This document shows positions 17,958 to 26,541 of a stretch of DNA of 64,000 nt, piece by piece. Source of the DNA: Leucobacter musarum subsp. musarum (GTDB taxonomy: Bacteria > Actinomycetota > Actinomycetes > Actinomycetales > Microbacteriaceae); assembly GCF_001273845.1 (NCBI RefSeq), contig NZ_JHBW01000088.1, forward strand, positions 80,732-144,731, in the 5' to 3' direction. Position numbers and translations under genes: made by a program. Position 1 is the first letter of the stretch. Every line of letters starts with the position of its first letter. Under the pieces are notes generated by a model, which searched no databases, had not been told where the DNA came from, and saw only the letters and a program-made list of their open reading frames with translations.

Positions 17958-18838
17958 CCGCGCCGCGCACCACCCAGATCGCGCTCCGTCGAGCGCGCAC
18001 CGATGACCCGGGCCGCTTCACGCTCGCGGGTCGCAAGCTCGGGCCGAGCGGCATCACCGCCGCGATCGTGCTCGCCATCATCGTGCTCGCCGCACTGCTG
18101 GCACCGTGGATCGCCCCCTACGATCCGGATGCTCCCGACCTGTTCGCCGCGCTCAGCGGTCCGAGCGCACAGCACCTGCTCGGGGCCGATGCCCTCGGCC
18201 GCGACCTGCTCTCGAGGCTCATGTACGGTGCGCGCATCACGCTGCTCGGCCCGACCTTCGTCATTCTCATCGCGACCGTCATCGGCACCGCGCTCGCGCT
18301 CGTCGCCGCCTGGAACCGGGGCCGCGTCGACACCGCGATCTCGTGGGTGCTCGACGTGCTCTTCTCGGTGCCGGGCATCGTGTTCGCCCTCATCGCTGTC
18401 GCGATCTTCGGGCCGAACCTGCCGACCGTCATCGTCGGCCTCTCGATCGGCTACATCCCCTACGTCGCGCGCGTCGTGCGCGGCGCCGCACTGCGCGAAC
18501 GGGGCATGCCGTACGTGCAGGCCGCGTGGCTGCAGGGGCAGTCGGGCGTGGGCATCAGCCTGCGCCAGGTCTTCCCGAACGTGCAGCCCATCGTGGTCGC
18601 CCAGGCGGTGTCGTCGCTCGGCTTCGCCGTGATCGACCTCGCCGCGGTGTCATTCCTGGGGCTCGGCGTGCAGCCGCCCACGGCCGACCTCGGGCTCATG
18701 GTGAAGAGCGGGTTCGATTCGCTGCTGCGCGGCCAACCCCTTGAGGCCATTGCCGCGGGTCTCGCCATCGTCGTCATCGTGTGGGCGATCACCGTGCTCG
18801 GTGACCGACTCGCCTCGAACGCAAGGAGCATCCGATGA
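17954..18838 (+). CDS. Dpp-type ABC transporter permease (DppC-like)
   Basis: A 294-aa second permease. The OppC-type N-terminal helix is followed by the HLLGADALGRDLLSRLMYGAR motif region and an EAA loop (GMPYVQAAWLQGQSGV). It overlaps both neighbours by 4 nt, so the five transporter genes are tightly coupled in translation. Confidence 0.93.
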   Translation: MTAPRTTQIALRRARTDDPGRFTLAGRKLGPSGITAAIVLAIIVLAALLAPWIAPYDPDAPDLFAALSGPSAQHLLGADALGRDLLSRLMYGARITLLGPTFVILIATVIGTALALVAAWNRGRVDTAISWVLDVLFSVPGIVFALIAVAIFGPNLPTVIVGLSIGYIPYVARVVRGAALRERGMPYVQAAWLQGQSGVGISLRQVFPNVQPIVVAQAVSSLGFAVIDLAAVSFLGLGVQPPTADLGLMVKSGFDSLLRGQPLEAIAAGLAIVVIVWAITVLGDRLASNARSIR

Positions 18839-19692
18839 GCGCACCGCTGCTCGAGGTCGAAGACCTCCACGCCAGCCTCGTCACGAAATACCGTCAGCTC
18901 GACCTGCTGAACGGGGTCAGTTTCACGCTCGACCGCGGCGAGGCGCTCGGGCTCGTGGGTGAGTCGGGATCGGGCAAGTCGCTCACCACCCGCGCGATCA
19001 CCCGCATGCTCGCCGAGGGCTTCCGCACCTCCGGTGCCGTGCGCTTCGACGGGGAGTCGGTGCTCGACATGAAGCGCGAGCGGTTGCGCCGATACCGTGC
19101 GAGCGATGTGGGCATGATCTTCCAGGATCCCCGTGCGCACGTGAACCCCGTGCACACGGTGGGCGACTTCCTCACCGAGGCGCTCGTGCGCGACCGCGGC
19201 GTGAAGCTCGACGAGGCGAAGCGCCGTGCCGTGCAGCTGCTCGACGAGGTCGGGGTGCGGCATGCCGAGCGCCGACTCGCGCAGTACCCGCACGAGCTGT
19301 CGGGCGGCCTGCTGCAGCGCGTCATGATCGCGAGCGTGCTGCTCGCCGAACCGCAGCTGATCCTCGCCGACGAACCCACGACCGCCCTCGACGTGACGGC
19401 TCAGTCCGACGTCATGGCGATCCTCGACGAACAGCGCAAAGCGCGTGGGCTCTCGCTGCTGTTCATCACCCACGATCTCGAGCTCGCCAACGCCTGCTGC
19501 GATCGACTCGCGGTGATGTACGCGGGCGAGATCGTCGAGCAGGGTGCGCACGTCTACACCGACCCGCAGCACCCGTACACGGTGGAGCTGCTGGGTGCGC
19601 GGCCCAGCATCGACGAGCGGCTCGACCGCCTGCCGGTGCTCGAATACAACCTGGAGATCCACGAGGCACTGAAAGCGAAGGCCGACGCATGA
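18835..19692 (+). CDS. Dpp-type ABC transporter ATPase (DppD-like)
   Basis: A 285-aa ATPase with Walker A GESGSGKS, a Q-loop (GMIFQDPRAHVNP), signature LSGGLLQR (a variant of LSGGMRQR), Walker B LILADEPTTALD and the H-loop FITHDLEL. The C-terminal extension (HPYTVELLGARPSI) is that of oligopeptide-type ATPases. It lacks an obvious 4Fe-4S Cys cluster found in some DppD proteins. It forms a heterodimer with the next gene's product. Confidence 0.92.
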   Translation: MSAPLLEVEDLHASLVTKYRQLDLLNGVSFTLDRGEALGLVGESGSGKSLTTRAITRMLAEGFRTSGAVRFDGESVLDMKRERLRRYRASDVGMIFQDPRAHVNPVHTVGDFLTEALVRDRGVKLDEAKRRAVQLLDEVGVRHAERRLAQYPHELSGGLLQRVMIASVLLAEPQLILADEPTTALDVTAQSDVMAILDEQRKARGLSLLFITHDLELANACCDRLAVMYAGEIVEQGAHVYTDPQHPYTVELLGARPSIDERLDRLPVLEYNLEIHEALKAKADA

Positions 19693-20510
19693 GCGCACCC
19701 ATCATCACCGTCAGCGACCTGCGCAAGGTCTTCCCGGCCCCGCGCGGCACGAAGGGCGAAGACGTGGTCGCCGTCGACGGCGTCTCGTTCGACCTGCTCG
19801 CCGACGAGTGCCTCGCGATCGTGGGGGAGTCGGGGTCGGGCAAGACCACCGTCGCCCGCATGATCGTCGGGCTCGAAACCGTCACGTCGGGCACCGTCAC
19901 GGTCGACGGGCAGGATCGCACCGCCGCTCCCCGCAGCCTCGCCGCCCGCCGGGAGCGCGCTCGCGAGGTGCAATACGTATTCCAAGATCCGTACTCGTCG
20001 CTCAACGGGCGCCAGCGCATCGGCGACGTCATCATGTCGAACCTGCGGCTGCACGGGCGCGGGCGAGGCGGCACCATTAAACAGCGCGCCCAGGCGATCC
20101 TCGACTCGGTGGGCCTGCCGCAGCGCTTCTTCGACCGCTACCCGCGCGAGCTCTCGGGTGGGCAGCGGCAGCGCGTCGCCATTGCGCGCGCGCTCGCCGC
20201 AGACCCGAAAGTGATCGTGCTCGACGAGGCCGTGGCAGCGCTCGACGTCTCGATTCAGGCGCAGATTCTGAATCTGCTGGCCGACATCAAGGCCGAGCGT
20301 CAGGTGAGCTACCTGTTCATCTCGCACGACCTCGCCGTCGTCAATCAGATCTCTGATCGCATGGTCGTCATGGAGAACGGCGTCATCGTCGACCAGGGCG
20401 TGACCGCCGAGCTGCTGGCGCACCCGACCCACCCCTATACGCGCGCGCTGCGCGCCGCGGTGCCCGGGCCGGGGTGGAAGCCGACGCGTCGCGACCAGCT
20501 CGCCTCGTGA
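19689..20510 (+). CDS. Dpp-type ABC transporter ATPase (DppF-like)
   Basis: A 273-aa partner ATPase with GESGSGKT, QYVFQDPYSSLN, LSGGQRQR, VIVLDEAVAALD (Ala where Pro-Thr is usual in DEPTSALD) and ISHDLAVV. It ends with the HPTHPYTRALRAAVP segment of the oligopeptide type. Its stop overlaps the GTG start of the amidohydrolase gene (GTGA), so importer and hydrolase are made together. Confidence 0.92.
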   Translation: MSAPIITVSDLRKVFPAPRGTKGEDVVAVDGVSFDLLADECLAIVGESGSGKTTVARMIVGLETVTSGTVTVDGQDRTAAPRSLAARRERAREVQYVFQDPYSSLNGRQRIGDVIMSNLRLHGRGRGGTIKQRAQAILDSVGLPQRFFDRYPRELSGGQRQRVAIARALAADPKVIVLDEAVAALDVSIQAQILNLLADIKAERQVSYLFISHDLAVVNQISDRMVVMENGVIVDQGVTAELLAHPTHPYTRALRAAVPGPGWKPTRRDQLAS

Positions 20511-22072
20511 GTGCGGAGCGAGTGCCGAGCAGCGCCGTGCTCGGTGGCGCTGCGCGCAGCAGTGCCGAGCCGACCACGGCGGTGCGGGCCGCGCACGCCA
20601 TCGTGCACGACGCGGACCGCCCGGGCGGGCCCGGGTTCGTGCTGGTGCGCGACGCGACCGTGCTCGTGCGGGGCGAGCACGTTGCCGCCGTCGCGTCGGG
20701 CGTCGCCGGGGCCGAACTGGCCGCCGGCGCCGACGAGGTGATCGACCTCGGCGAGAGCCTGCTCATGCCGGGTCTCATCGATCTCGAGGGGCTCGTCGAC
20801 ATCGACCACCTGTTACTCGATTCGTGGTGGAGCCCGGAGCACGAGGCCCGTCTCGAGTGGTCGGCGGCCTACGCCGAGGCCCCGCGCGAGGTGCTGTCGC
20901 CAGCCGATCGCAGCCTGCTGCGGCGGTACGGTTTGGTGCAGCTGATCCTGCACGGCATCACCACCGCGATGCCGATCTCGACCGAGATCCACGGCGCCTG
21001 GGCCGAAACGCACGACGATCTCCTTGATACCGCGCGCACCGCGAGTGCGCTCGGGCTGCGCACGTTTCTCGGCCCGTCGTATCGCTCGGGCGTGCACGTG
21101 ACGCACCCCGACGGGTCGGCCGGCATCCGCTGGGACGAGGCGCGCGGGGCGGCCGCGTTCGCCGACGCCGTGCGCTTTCTCGACACCGTCGACGAGCTGC
21201 GCGATCCGCTCGTCACCGGCGTGTTCGTGCCCTGCCGCATCGAGACGGTGAGCGACGCACTCCTCGCCGAGACCGGGCGCATCGCCGCCGAACGGGGCGT
21301 GCTCGTGCGCGCCCACGCGACGCAGGGTCTCGACTCCGAGATTGGGGTGCTCGCGCGCGAACGCGGCACCACGCCGCTCGACCTGCTCGACGCCTCCGGG
21401 CTGCTGAACGAGCGGCTGATTCTTGCGCACGGGGTCTACCTCGACGTGCACCCCGATGTGCACGGCGAGGATCGCGGCGACCTCGCCCGGCTCGCCGCCG
21501 CGGGCGTTTCCATCGCGCACTGCCCGCTGACGAACGCGCGCTACGCCTTCTGGCTTGAGCAGCTCTCGCAGTACCTCGACGCCGGAGTGAACGTGGGCCT
21601 CGGCACCGACTCGTTTCCGCCCGACCTCGTGCGCGCCATCGACACCGGGGTGCAACTCGCGAAGGCGCAGTACGACGACCTCGGCCGGGGCATGCTCGCC
21701 GAGTACGTCGAGGCGGCGACGCTCGGAGGATCCCGCGCACTGCATCGCCCCGACCTCGGCCGCATCGCCCCCGGTGCCGCTGCCGACCTCGTCGCATTCG
21801 CGCTCGACGACGTGCGCATGGGGGCGGTCGACGACCCGATTCGCACCCTCGTGCTCGCCGGTACCGGGCGCGATGCGACCTTCAGTATGGTTGCCGGGCG
21901 AGTGGTGATGCGGGGCGGGCAGATTCCCGGGGTCGACCTCGCCGAGCTGCGACGCGAGGGGCAGCGGGTCTTCGAGCTGCTGCGCGCCGCCTACCCCGAG
22001 CGCGATGCGCTGGCCGGGGCGGCGGGGTCGAGCGAGGCCGAGCTGTTTCCGCCGGTGTTCCCGCTGGGGTGA
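20507..22072 (+). CDS. AtzA/SsnA-like amidohydrolase lacking the usual HxH metal motif
   Basis: A 521-aa protein of the chlorohydrolase/amidohydrolase type. Late metal-site motifs are present: RAHATQG, LAHGVYLD, SIAHCPLTN and GTDSFPPD. At the first strand the usual PGxxNxHxH reads PGLIDLEGL (residues 88-96), so both His ligands of the HxH pair are absent. It may use a single-metal site or an altered chemistry, or belong to a subgroup with this natural change. GTG at 20507 overlaps the DppF-like stop. Sharing an operon with the importer suggests it acts on the imported compound. Confidence 0.78.
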   Translation: MSAERVPSSAVLGGAARSSAEPTTAVRAAHAIVHDADRPGGPGFVLVRDATVLVRGEHVAAVASGVAGAELAAGADEVIDLGESLLMPGLIDLEGLVDIDHLLLDSWWSPEHEARLEWSAAYAEAPREVLSPADRSLLRRYGLVQLILHGITTAMPISTEIHGAWAETHDDLLDTARTASALGLRTFLGPSYRSGVHVTHPDGSAGIRWDEARGAAAFADAVRFLDTVDELRDPLVTGVFVPCRIETVSDALLAETGRIAAERGVLVRAHATQGLDSEIGVLARERGTTPLDLLDASGLLNERLILAHGVYLDVHPDVHGEDRGDLARLAAAGVSIAHCPLTNARYAFWLEQLSQYLDAGVNVGLGTDSFPPDLVRAIDTGVQLAKAQYDDLGRGMLAEYVEAATLGGSRALHRPDLGRIAPGAAADLVAFALDDVRMGAVDDPIRTLVLAGTGRDATFSMVAGRVVMRGGQIPGVDLAELRREGQRVFELLRAAYPERDALAGAAGSSEAELFPPVFPLG

Positions 22073-22075
22073 GGA

Positions 22076-22101
22076 GTCCGCGCGCTGCGCATTGCGCGGA
22101 C
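22076..22101. terminator. Hairpin between convergent genes
   Basis: GTCCGCGC (22076-22083) and GCGCGGAC (22094-22101) form a perfect 8-bp stem in the 37-bp gap between the convergent amidohydrolase and APC permease genes. It is a likely bidirectional terminator. Confidence 0.6.
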
Positions 22102-22109
22102 GCCCCGAC

Positions 22110-23531
22110 TCAGTCGCGGTAGGGGAGCGTCGGCATCGTCTCGGTGTCGGCGCCCTCCAGCTGCAGAGCGAGCGGCCCGCCGTGGCGCTTGCGGCGCGCG
22201 ACGTACACGATCACGCCGATCACCAGCCAGGCGCCGCCGAGTGCGTAGGTGAAGGGTGCGAGTGAGGTCCACAGCCACGCGATCGAGACGAAGCCAATCA
22301 CTGGCATGATGAGGTGGCGCACGACGCCCCAGCCGCTGCGCAGTCGCATGTCGAAGAACAGCACCTTGATGGTCGCGAGGTTGACCATCGCGAAGGCCAC
22401 CAGAGCGCCGAAATTGATCATGTAGACGGCCTGGTCGAGCGTGATGAAGAGCGCCACGAGTGCGACGAGCGAGACGAGTGTCGCGGCCACGTAGGGCGTG
22501 CGGAAGCGGCGGTGCAGTTTCGAGAGCGCGGGTGGCAAAATGCCGTCGCGCCCCATCGCGAAGAGCACTCGGCTCACGCTCATCTGCGCCGCCGCGCCGC
22601 ACAGCACGATGCCGACGACGTTGACGATGACGAATACGACCATGAGTACATCGCCGCCGGCGCGCTGCATCAGCTCAGTGCCTGCTGCGTCAAGGTTTTC
22701 GAGCTGTGTCCAGTCGGGGGCGATGAGGCTGCCGGCGATCGAGAATGCGAGGTAGCCGAGCCCGGCGAACAGGGTGGCGAGCACGATGCCCTTCGGCACG
22801 GTGCGGCGAGGATTGGTGGTCTCCTCGGCGAGCGTCGAGACGCCGTCGAAGCCGAGGAACGCGAAGGCGACGATCGCGGCAGCGGCGAGAATCGGCGCGA
22901 TGCCGCCGGAGCCGATCGAGAGCGGCGTGGTGACCGAGTCGAGGGTGAGATCGGGGGCATTGAGCACGGCGAGCACGAGGAACGCGAGGATCACCAGGAC
23001 CGACGCCGAGATGACGACCGTGTTCATGCGTTTGATCCAGTTCACGCCGACGATGCTGAGCGCCGCCACGATGGCGATGCAGATCAGAGTGCCGACCCAC
23101 GACGGGATCGCGGTGAAGAGGCTGTTGAAGTAGAGGCCGAAGAGCAGGAAGTTGACCATCGGCAGGAAGAGGTAGTCGAGCAGCATCACCCAGCCGGTGA
23201 GAAAGCCCGTGACCGAGCCGAAACCGCGCGTGACGTAGGCGTAGGCGCCGCCAGTGATCGGCACGTGCGCAGCCATGCGCCCGTAGCTGTGTGCGGTGAA
23301 GAGCATGATGATGATCGCCGCGACGTAGGCCGCCGGCAGGTGCCCGTCGCTGAGCGCCGTTGCCGGGCCGTAGACCGACACCACCGAGAGCACGCCCATC
23401 GAGGTCAGGCCGTAGGCGATCAGTGCGGGGAGGCCGAGCTGGCGTTTCAGTGTGCGCGGGCGGTCGGATCCCGAGCCCGACGGGGCGTCGGGCGTCGAGG
23501 GGGCAGACGTGTTCGTTGCGGGTGCGGTCAT
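22110..23531 (-). CDS. APC-superfamily amino acid/amine permease
   Basis: A 473-aa transporter with about 12 helices. The APC signature lies in the first helices (GLPALIAYGLTSMG, ITGGAYAYVTRGFG) and a consensus stretch in helices 6-7 (AFLGFDGVSTLAEETTNPRRTVPKGI). It probably imports an amino acid, amine or related nitrogen compound. AAAGGAG precedes the ATG at 23531. The frame runs on upstream for over 400 codons, but that part is antisense to the GntR and thioesterase genes and is not coding. It is divergent from the GntR gene at 23778. Confidence 0.87.
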   Translation of the reverse strand: MTAPATNTSAPSTPDAPSGSGSDRPRTLKRQLGLPALIAYGLTSMGVLSVVSVYGPATALSDGHLPAAYVAAIIIMLFTAHSYGRMAAHVPITGGAYAYVTRGFGSVTGFLTGWVMLLDYLFLPMVNFLLFGLYFNSLFTAIPSWVGTLICIAIVAALSIVGVNWIKRMNTVVISASVLVILAFLVLAVLNAPDLTLDSVTTPLSIGSGGIAPILAAAAIVAFAFLGFDGVSTLAEETTNPRRTVPKGIVLATLFAGLGYLAFSIAGSLIAPDWTQLENLDAAGTELMQRAGGDVLMVVFVIVNVVGIVLCGAAAQMSVSRVLFAMGRDGILPPALSKLHRRFRTPYVAATLVSLVALVALFITLDQAVYMINFGALVAFAMVNLATIKVLFFDMRLRSGWGVVRHLIMPVIGFVSIAWLWTSLAPFTYALGGAWLVIGVIVYVARRKRHGGPLALQLEGADTETMPTLPYRD

Positions 23532-23664
23532 GCGCAGACTCCTTTGCTCTGGTGAATGACCCAGGTCGGGCGCGAGCCCGATCAGCATGGATTGTATGCC
23601 AGAATCGCCGCAACTTCGAATCAGTGGGCGGGATTGTGGCGAATTGCGCGTGAGTGAATTACAT

Positions 23665-23676
23665 TTGGAATACCAA
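23665..23676. promoter_or_regulatory. Candidate GntR operator between APC permease and GntR
   Basis: TTGGAATACCAA has perfect TTGG/CCAA arms in the 246-bp divergent gap. A second AT-rich stretch with TTGTATGCC lies near 23590. Either could bind the adjacent FCD-type GntR protein. Apart from these the gap shows no gene. Confidence 0.4.
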
Positions 23677-23777
23677 GTCGGGCGCAACGCGGCGTCGCCT
23701 ACACTGGCCGACGTGCCGCACGATGCGGCGGGAACCCCCGCGTCGCCGCTACGTGAGCGCAGAACGGATCGATCGAA

Positions 23778-24461
23778 ATGACCACGAACCTCCCCGTTGC
23801 GACGGAGCCGAGCGCGACCCACGGCGATCGCGTCTACGCCTGGGTGCGTGATCGCATCATCGACGGTCGCATGCCCACCGGAAGCCGGGTGCGCGAGCGT
23901 GAGGTCGCCGAAGAGCTGGGCGTTTCGCGCATTCCCATTCGCGAGGCGCTGCCGAGGCTCGAAGCCGAGGGGTACATTCGCACGCTGCCGCGGCGCGGCG
24001 CCATCGTGGCTCCGATGGAACTCGCCGATATCGAGGAGCTGTTCGACGTGCGGGCCTCGCTCGAAGTGCTCGCCGCGCGCTTGGCCGCGACGCGATGCGC
24101 TGCTGGGGAATCGGGCGACTCGTTGATCGCGGCGCTCGATGCCGCAGAGCGCGCGGTCGACGCCTCGCGGGGCGGGGCGATCGCCGATGCGACCTCTGAT
24201 TTTCATGACGTCGTCGTCGATCTGGCGGGCAATCGCTTGCTGCAAGACCTCATGCTGCCGGTGCGGGGCCGGGTGAAGCGACTTTTCCACATTGCGAGCG
24301 AGCGGAACGACCGCGATGTGCACCGCGAGCACCGCGATCTCTGCGATGCCATCGTGCGCGGGCAGGTCGAGCGCGCGGCCGCGTTGGCGCTCGCGCACGT
24401 GGAACACAGTCGGGCGGAGACCGTGCCGGTGATCCGCGGCGAGGTCGCCGCAGCCCGGTAA
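23778..24461 (+). CDS. GntR family transcriptional regulator (FCD domain)
   Basis: A 227-aa regulator with an N-terminal winged helix (GSRVREREVAEELGVSRIPI, REALPRLEAEGYI) and a C-terminal FCD helical domain (ELFDVRASLEVLAARLAA, FHDVVVDLAGNRLL, HREHRDLCDAI) with the His/Asp residues expected for a metal or ligand site. It is divergent from the APC permease and probably its local regulator. Confidence 0.88.
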   Translation: MTTNLPVATEPSATHGDRVYAWVRDRIIDGRMPTGSRVREREVAEELGVSRIPIREALPRLEAEGYIRTLPRRGAIVAPMELADIEELFDVRASLEVLAARLAATRCAAGESGDSLIAALDAAERAVDASRGGAIADATSDFHDVVVDLAGNRLLQDLMLPVRGRVKRLFHIASERNDRDVHREHRDLCDAIVRGQVERAAALALAHVEHSRAETVPVIRGEVAAAR

Positions 24462-24491
24462 ACGCATTGCGCCCGACAGTAGGCTGACCGC

Positions 24492-24893
24492 ATGAGCAGC
24501 GACTACCGCCACATCGTCCGCAAGTGGGTCAAGCCCGAAGACCTCAACCAGCACGGCGCCCTGTTCGGTGGCCGTCTGCTGCACTGGGTCGATGAGGAGG
24601 CGGCGATCGTGGCCGTCACGCAGCTCGGCACCATCGATGTCGTGACGCGGCATATGTCGGCGATCGATTTCTCGGCGCGGGCCGATCGCGGCGATCTGCT
24701 CGAGCTCGAGTACCGCATCGAAGCGTTCGGGCGCACCTCGATCACGCTGAGCTGCCGCGTCGAGAATGCGGTGACGGGTGCCGAGATTCTGACGCTTGAG
24801 CGCATCGTGTTCGTGGCGGTCGACGCCGATGGGGCTCCCGTCGCGCACGGTCGCACGGCCGCGACGCCGGGCACCGAGCGCCTGCGCGACTGA
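24492..24893 (+). CDS. Acyl-CoA thioesterase, hotdog fold (YciA/BFIT type)
   Basis: A 133-aa single hotdog domain with the motif NQHGALFGGRLLHWVDEEAAIVA, where the Asp/Asn-Gly region and Asp of WVDEEA match acyl-CoA thioesterases. It hydrolyses acyl-CoA to free acid and CoA in the cytoplasm, probably as a multimer. TAGGCT (24480-24485) ends 6 nt before the ATG, so a leaderless mRNA is likely. Confidence 0.88.
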   Translation: MSSDYRHIVRKWVKPEDLNQHGALFGGRLLHWVDEEAAIVAVTQLGTIDVVTRHMSAIDFSARADRGDLLELEYRIEAFGRTSITLSCRVENAVTGAEILTLERIVFVAVDADGAPVAHGRTAATPGTERLRD

Positions 24894-24917
24894 CGCGCGG
24901 CGCGGCGGTGCGTCGCC

Positions 24918-25370
24918 CTATTCGGCCGGCTTCAGGTCGTAGGTCACCCAAGCGGTCTGATCGGTGACGCGGTCGTAGAGGCGACGCGCGGTCTCGTTAC
25001 TCTCCGCCGTGATCCAGCGCACCAGCGTGGCGCCCTCGTCGCGTGCGATCTCGGCAAGCCGGTGCAGGATCGCCGTGCCCGCGCCCGTTCCGCGGGCTTC
25101 GGCGGCGGTGAAGAGGTCGTCGAGGTAGAGCCCTGTACCGCCGTCGATCGGCCGCGCGAAGGTGCGGTAGTGGCCGATGCCGATCGGGGTGCCGTCGAGC
25201 TCGGCCACGAGGCCGCGGGTCTCATGCGTCGCGTCGTGCAGCCACTGCCACACGCGATCGTAGATGGCGTCGTCGTGCGGCTTGCCGTAGAAGTCGCGGT
25301 AGCCGCGGTAGAGGTTCTGCCAGGCGTCGCGGTCGCCGGGGGCGATATCGCGCACGATCACGGCGGTCAT
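24918..25370 (-). CDS. GNAT-family N-acetyltransferase
   Basis: A 150-aa acetyltransferase. The acetyl-CoA loop is LYLDDLFTAAEARGTGAGTAIL (R-G-x-G-A type), followed by a C-terminal strand with NETARRLYDRV. The acceptor substrate is unknown. It starts inside the stop of the upstream cupin gene (4-nt overlap) and is co-transcribed with it. Confidence 0.85.
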   Translation of the reverse strand: MTAVIVRDIAPGDRDAWQNLYRGYRDFYGKPHDDAIYDRVWQWLHDATHETRGLVAELDGTPIGIGHYRTFARPIDGGTGLYLDDLFTAAEARGTGAGTAILHRLAEIARDEGATLVRWITAESNETARRLYDRVTDQTAWVTYDLKPAE

Positions 25371-25702
25371 GCGAGGCGCTCCGTTTCGACGAAGACGATG
25401 TCGGAGTCGGATCCGCGGTTCTCGACGCGGTGCACCGCGCCGGCCGGCCGGGTGTAGCTCACGCCGAACTCGAGATCGGCCTGGATCTCGCTGCCGTCGG
25501 CGTTGACAACGTGCATGGTGCCGGTGACGAGCGGCACCACGACGTATGGGAAGTCGTGCCGGTGCTCGGGAATCGCGCCACCGGGCGCGATGGTCCAGCG
25601 GGTGACGCGGAACAGTTCGGTCTCAAGCTGTACGTCGCCCCGCGAGCCGGAGGCGTCGGTCGCGTTGGTCTCGGAGTCTGCGGGCTGCGGCGATTCGGTC
25701 AT
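25367..25702 (-). CDS. Small cupin-domain protein
   Basis: A 111-aa single cupin barrel with motif 1 GGAIPEHRHDFPYVVVPL (metal-binding His pair) and a second motif around YTRPAGAVHRVENRG. Such proteins bind a metal or small ligand. No specific enzyme activity can be assigned. It is first in a two-gene unit with the GNAT gene; AAGGGG precedes the ATG. Confidence 0.82.
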   Translation of the reverse strand: MTESPQPADSETNATDASGSRGDVQLETELFRVTRWTIAPGGAIPEHRHDFPYVVVPLVTGTMHVVNADGSEIQADLEFGVSYTRPAGAVHRVENRGSDSDIVFVETERLA

Positions 25703-25890
25703 CGGTTCCCCTTCGGTGTGGCGCGCCTGGGCGGGTCGGCGCTGAGTCCCCTCGCCAGCCTACGCCCGCCCACCGACACCGAACGTTTGCTCGTGGGCCC
25801 GCACCCGCTCTCGTGTATTTCCTGAGAATCCGCCATGATAAGAGCAGGCGCGCATCGGCGCTGCCGCACGCACCTGAACAAGGAGTCGAC

Positions 25891-26469
25891 ATGGCGTCAT
25901 CCGCACCCACAACCCCCGAGGCCGCGGCAAGCAGCAACGCGCTCCGCACCGCACTTGGCATCGGCGGCCTCATCGCGATCGTGCTCGGTCTGCTGATCGT
26001 TTTCTTCCCGGGTGCATCGGGCGCCGTGACCACCCAGATCATCGCCGCGCTCACCGCGGCGTACGCCCTTGTGGTCGGCGTCGTCTACGTCGGCTCGGCG
26101 CTCTTCGGGCGCACGGTTGGCGGTTGGGCGCGCACGGGGCACATCGTGCTCGGCCTGCTCTACGTCATCGGCGGGTTCGTCATGCTCGCGAACCTCAAAG
26201 CCACCGGCGCACTGCTCGCGCTCTTCCTGACCATCACCATCGGTGTGCTCTGGATCTTCGAGGCCGTGCTCGCGTTCAGCACGCTGAGCCAGGCGAAGAG
26301 CAAGGTGTGGGGCATCATCCACGGCGTCATCGGGCTGCTCGCCGGCCTCACCCTGATCTTCTCGCCCCTGCTCGGCGCGGTCACTCTGTGGCTGCTGCTC
26401 GGCATCTCGATGATCATCCTCGGCGTCGCGCAGGCCGTGCGTGCGTTCGGCATGAAGTCTGCGGAATAG
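25891..26469 (+). CDS. HdeD/DUF308-family membrane protein
   Basis: A 192-aa protein with six hydrophobic segments arranged as three pairs, as in the HdeD-like family (acid-resistance membrane proteins in enterobacteria). The start at 25891 has AAGGAG 5 nt upstream and gives a short polar N-terminus before helix 1. The function in actinobacteria is not known. Confidence 0.82.
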   Translation: MASSAPTTPEAAASSNALRTALGIGGLIAIVLGLLIVFFPGASGAVTTQIIAALTAAYALVVGVVYVGSALFGRTVGGWARTGHIVLGLLYVIGGFVMLANLKATGALLALFLTITIGVLWIFEAVLAFSTLSQAKSKVWGIIHGVIGLLAGLTLIFSPLLGAVTLWLLLGISMIILGVAQAVRAFGMKSAE

Positions 26470-26541
26470 CGTTCATCGGGGAGCGGGCGGCGGGCGTGCA
26501 GGCGCTAGCGGCAGGAGATTTTGGGCCCTAAAATCACTTTT

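Noticed and set aside
23532..24848. Upstream extension of the APC permease frame by over 400 codons
   Set aside because: It is antisense to the GntR and thioesterase genes; the permease has its own ATG with AAAGGAG at 23531.
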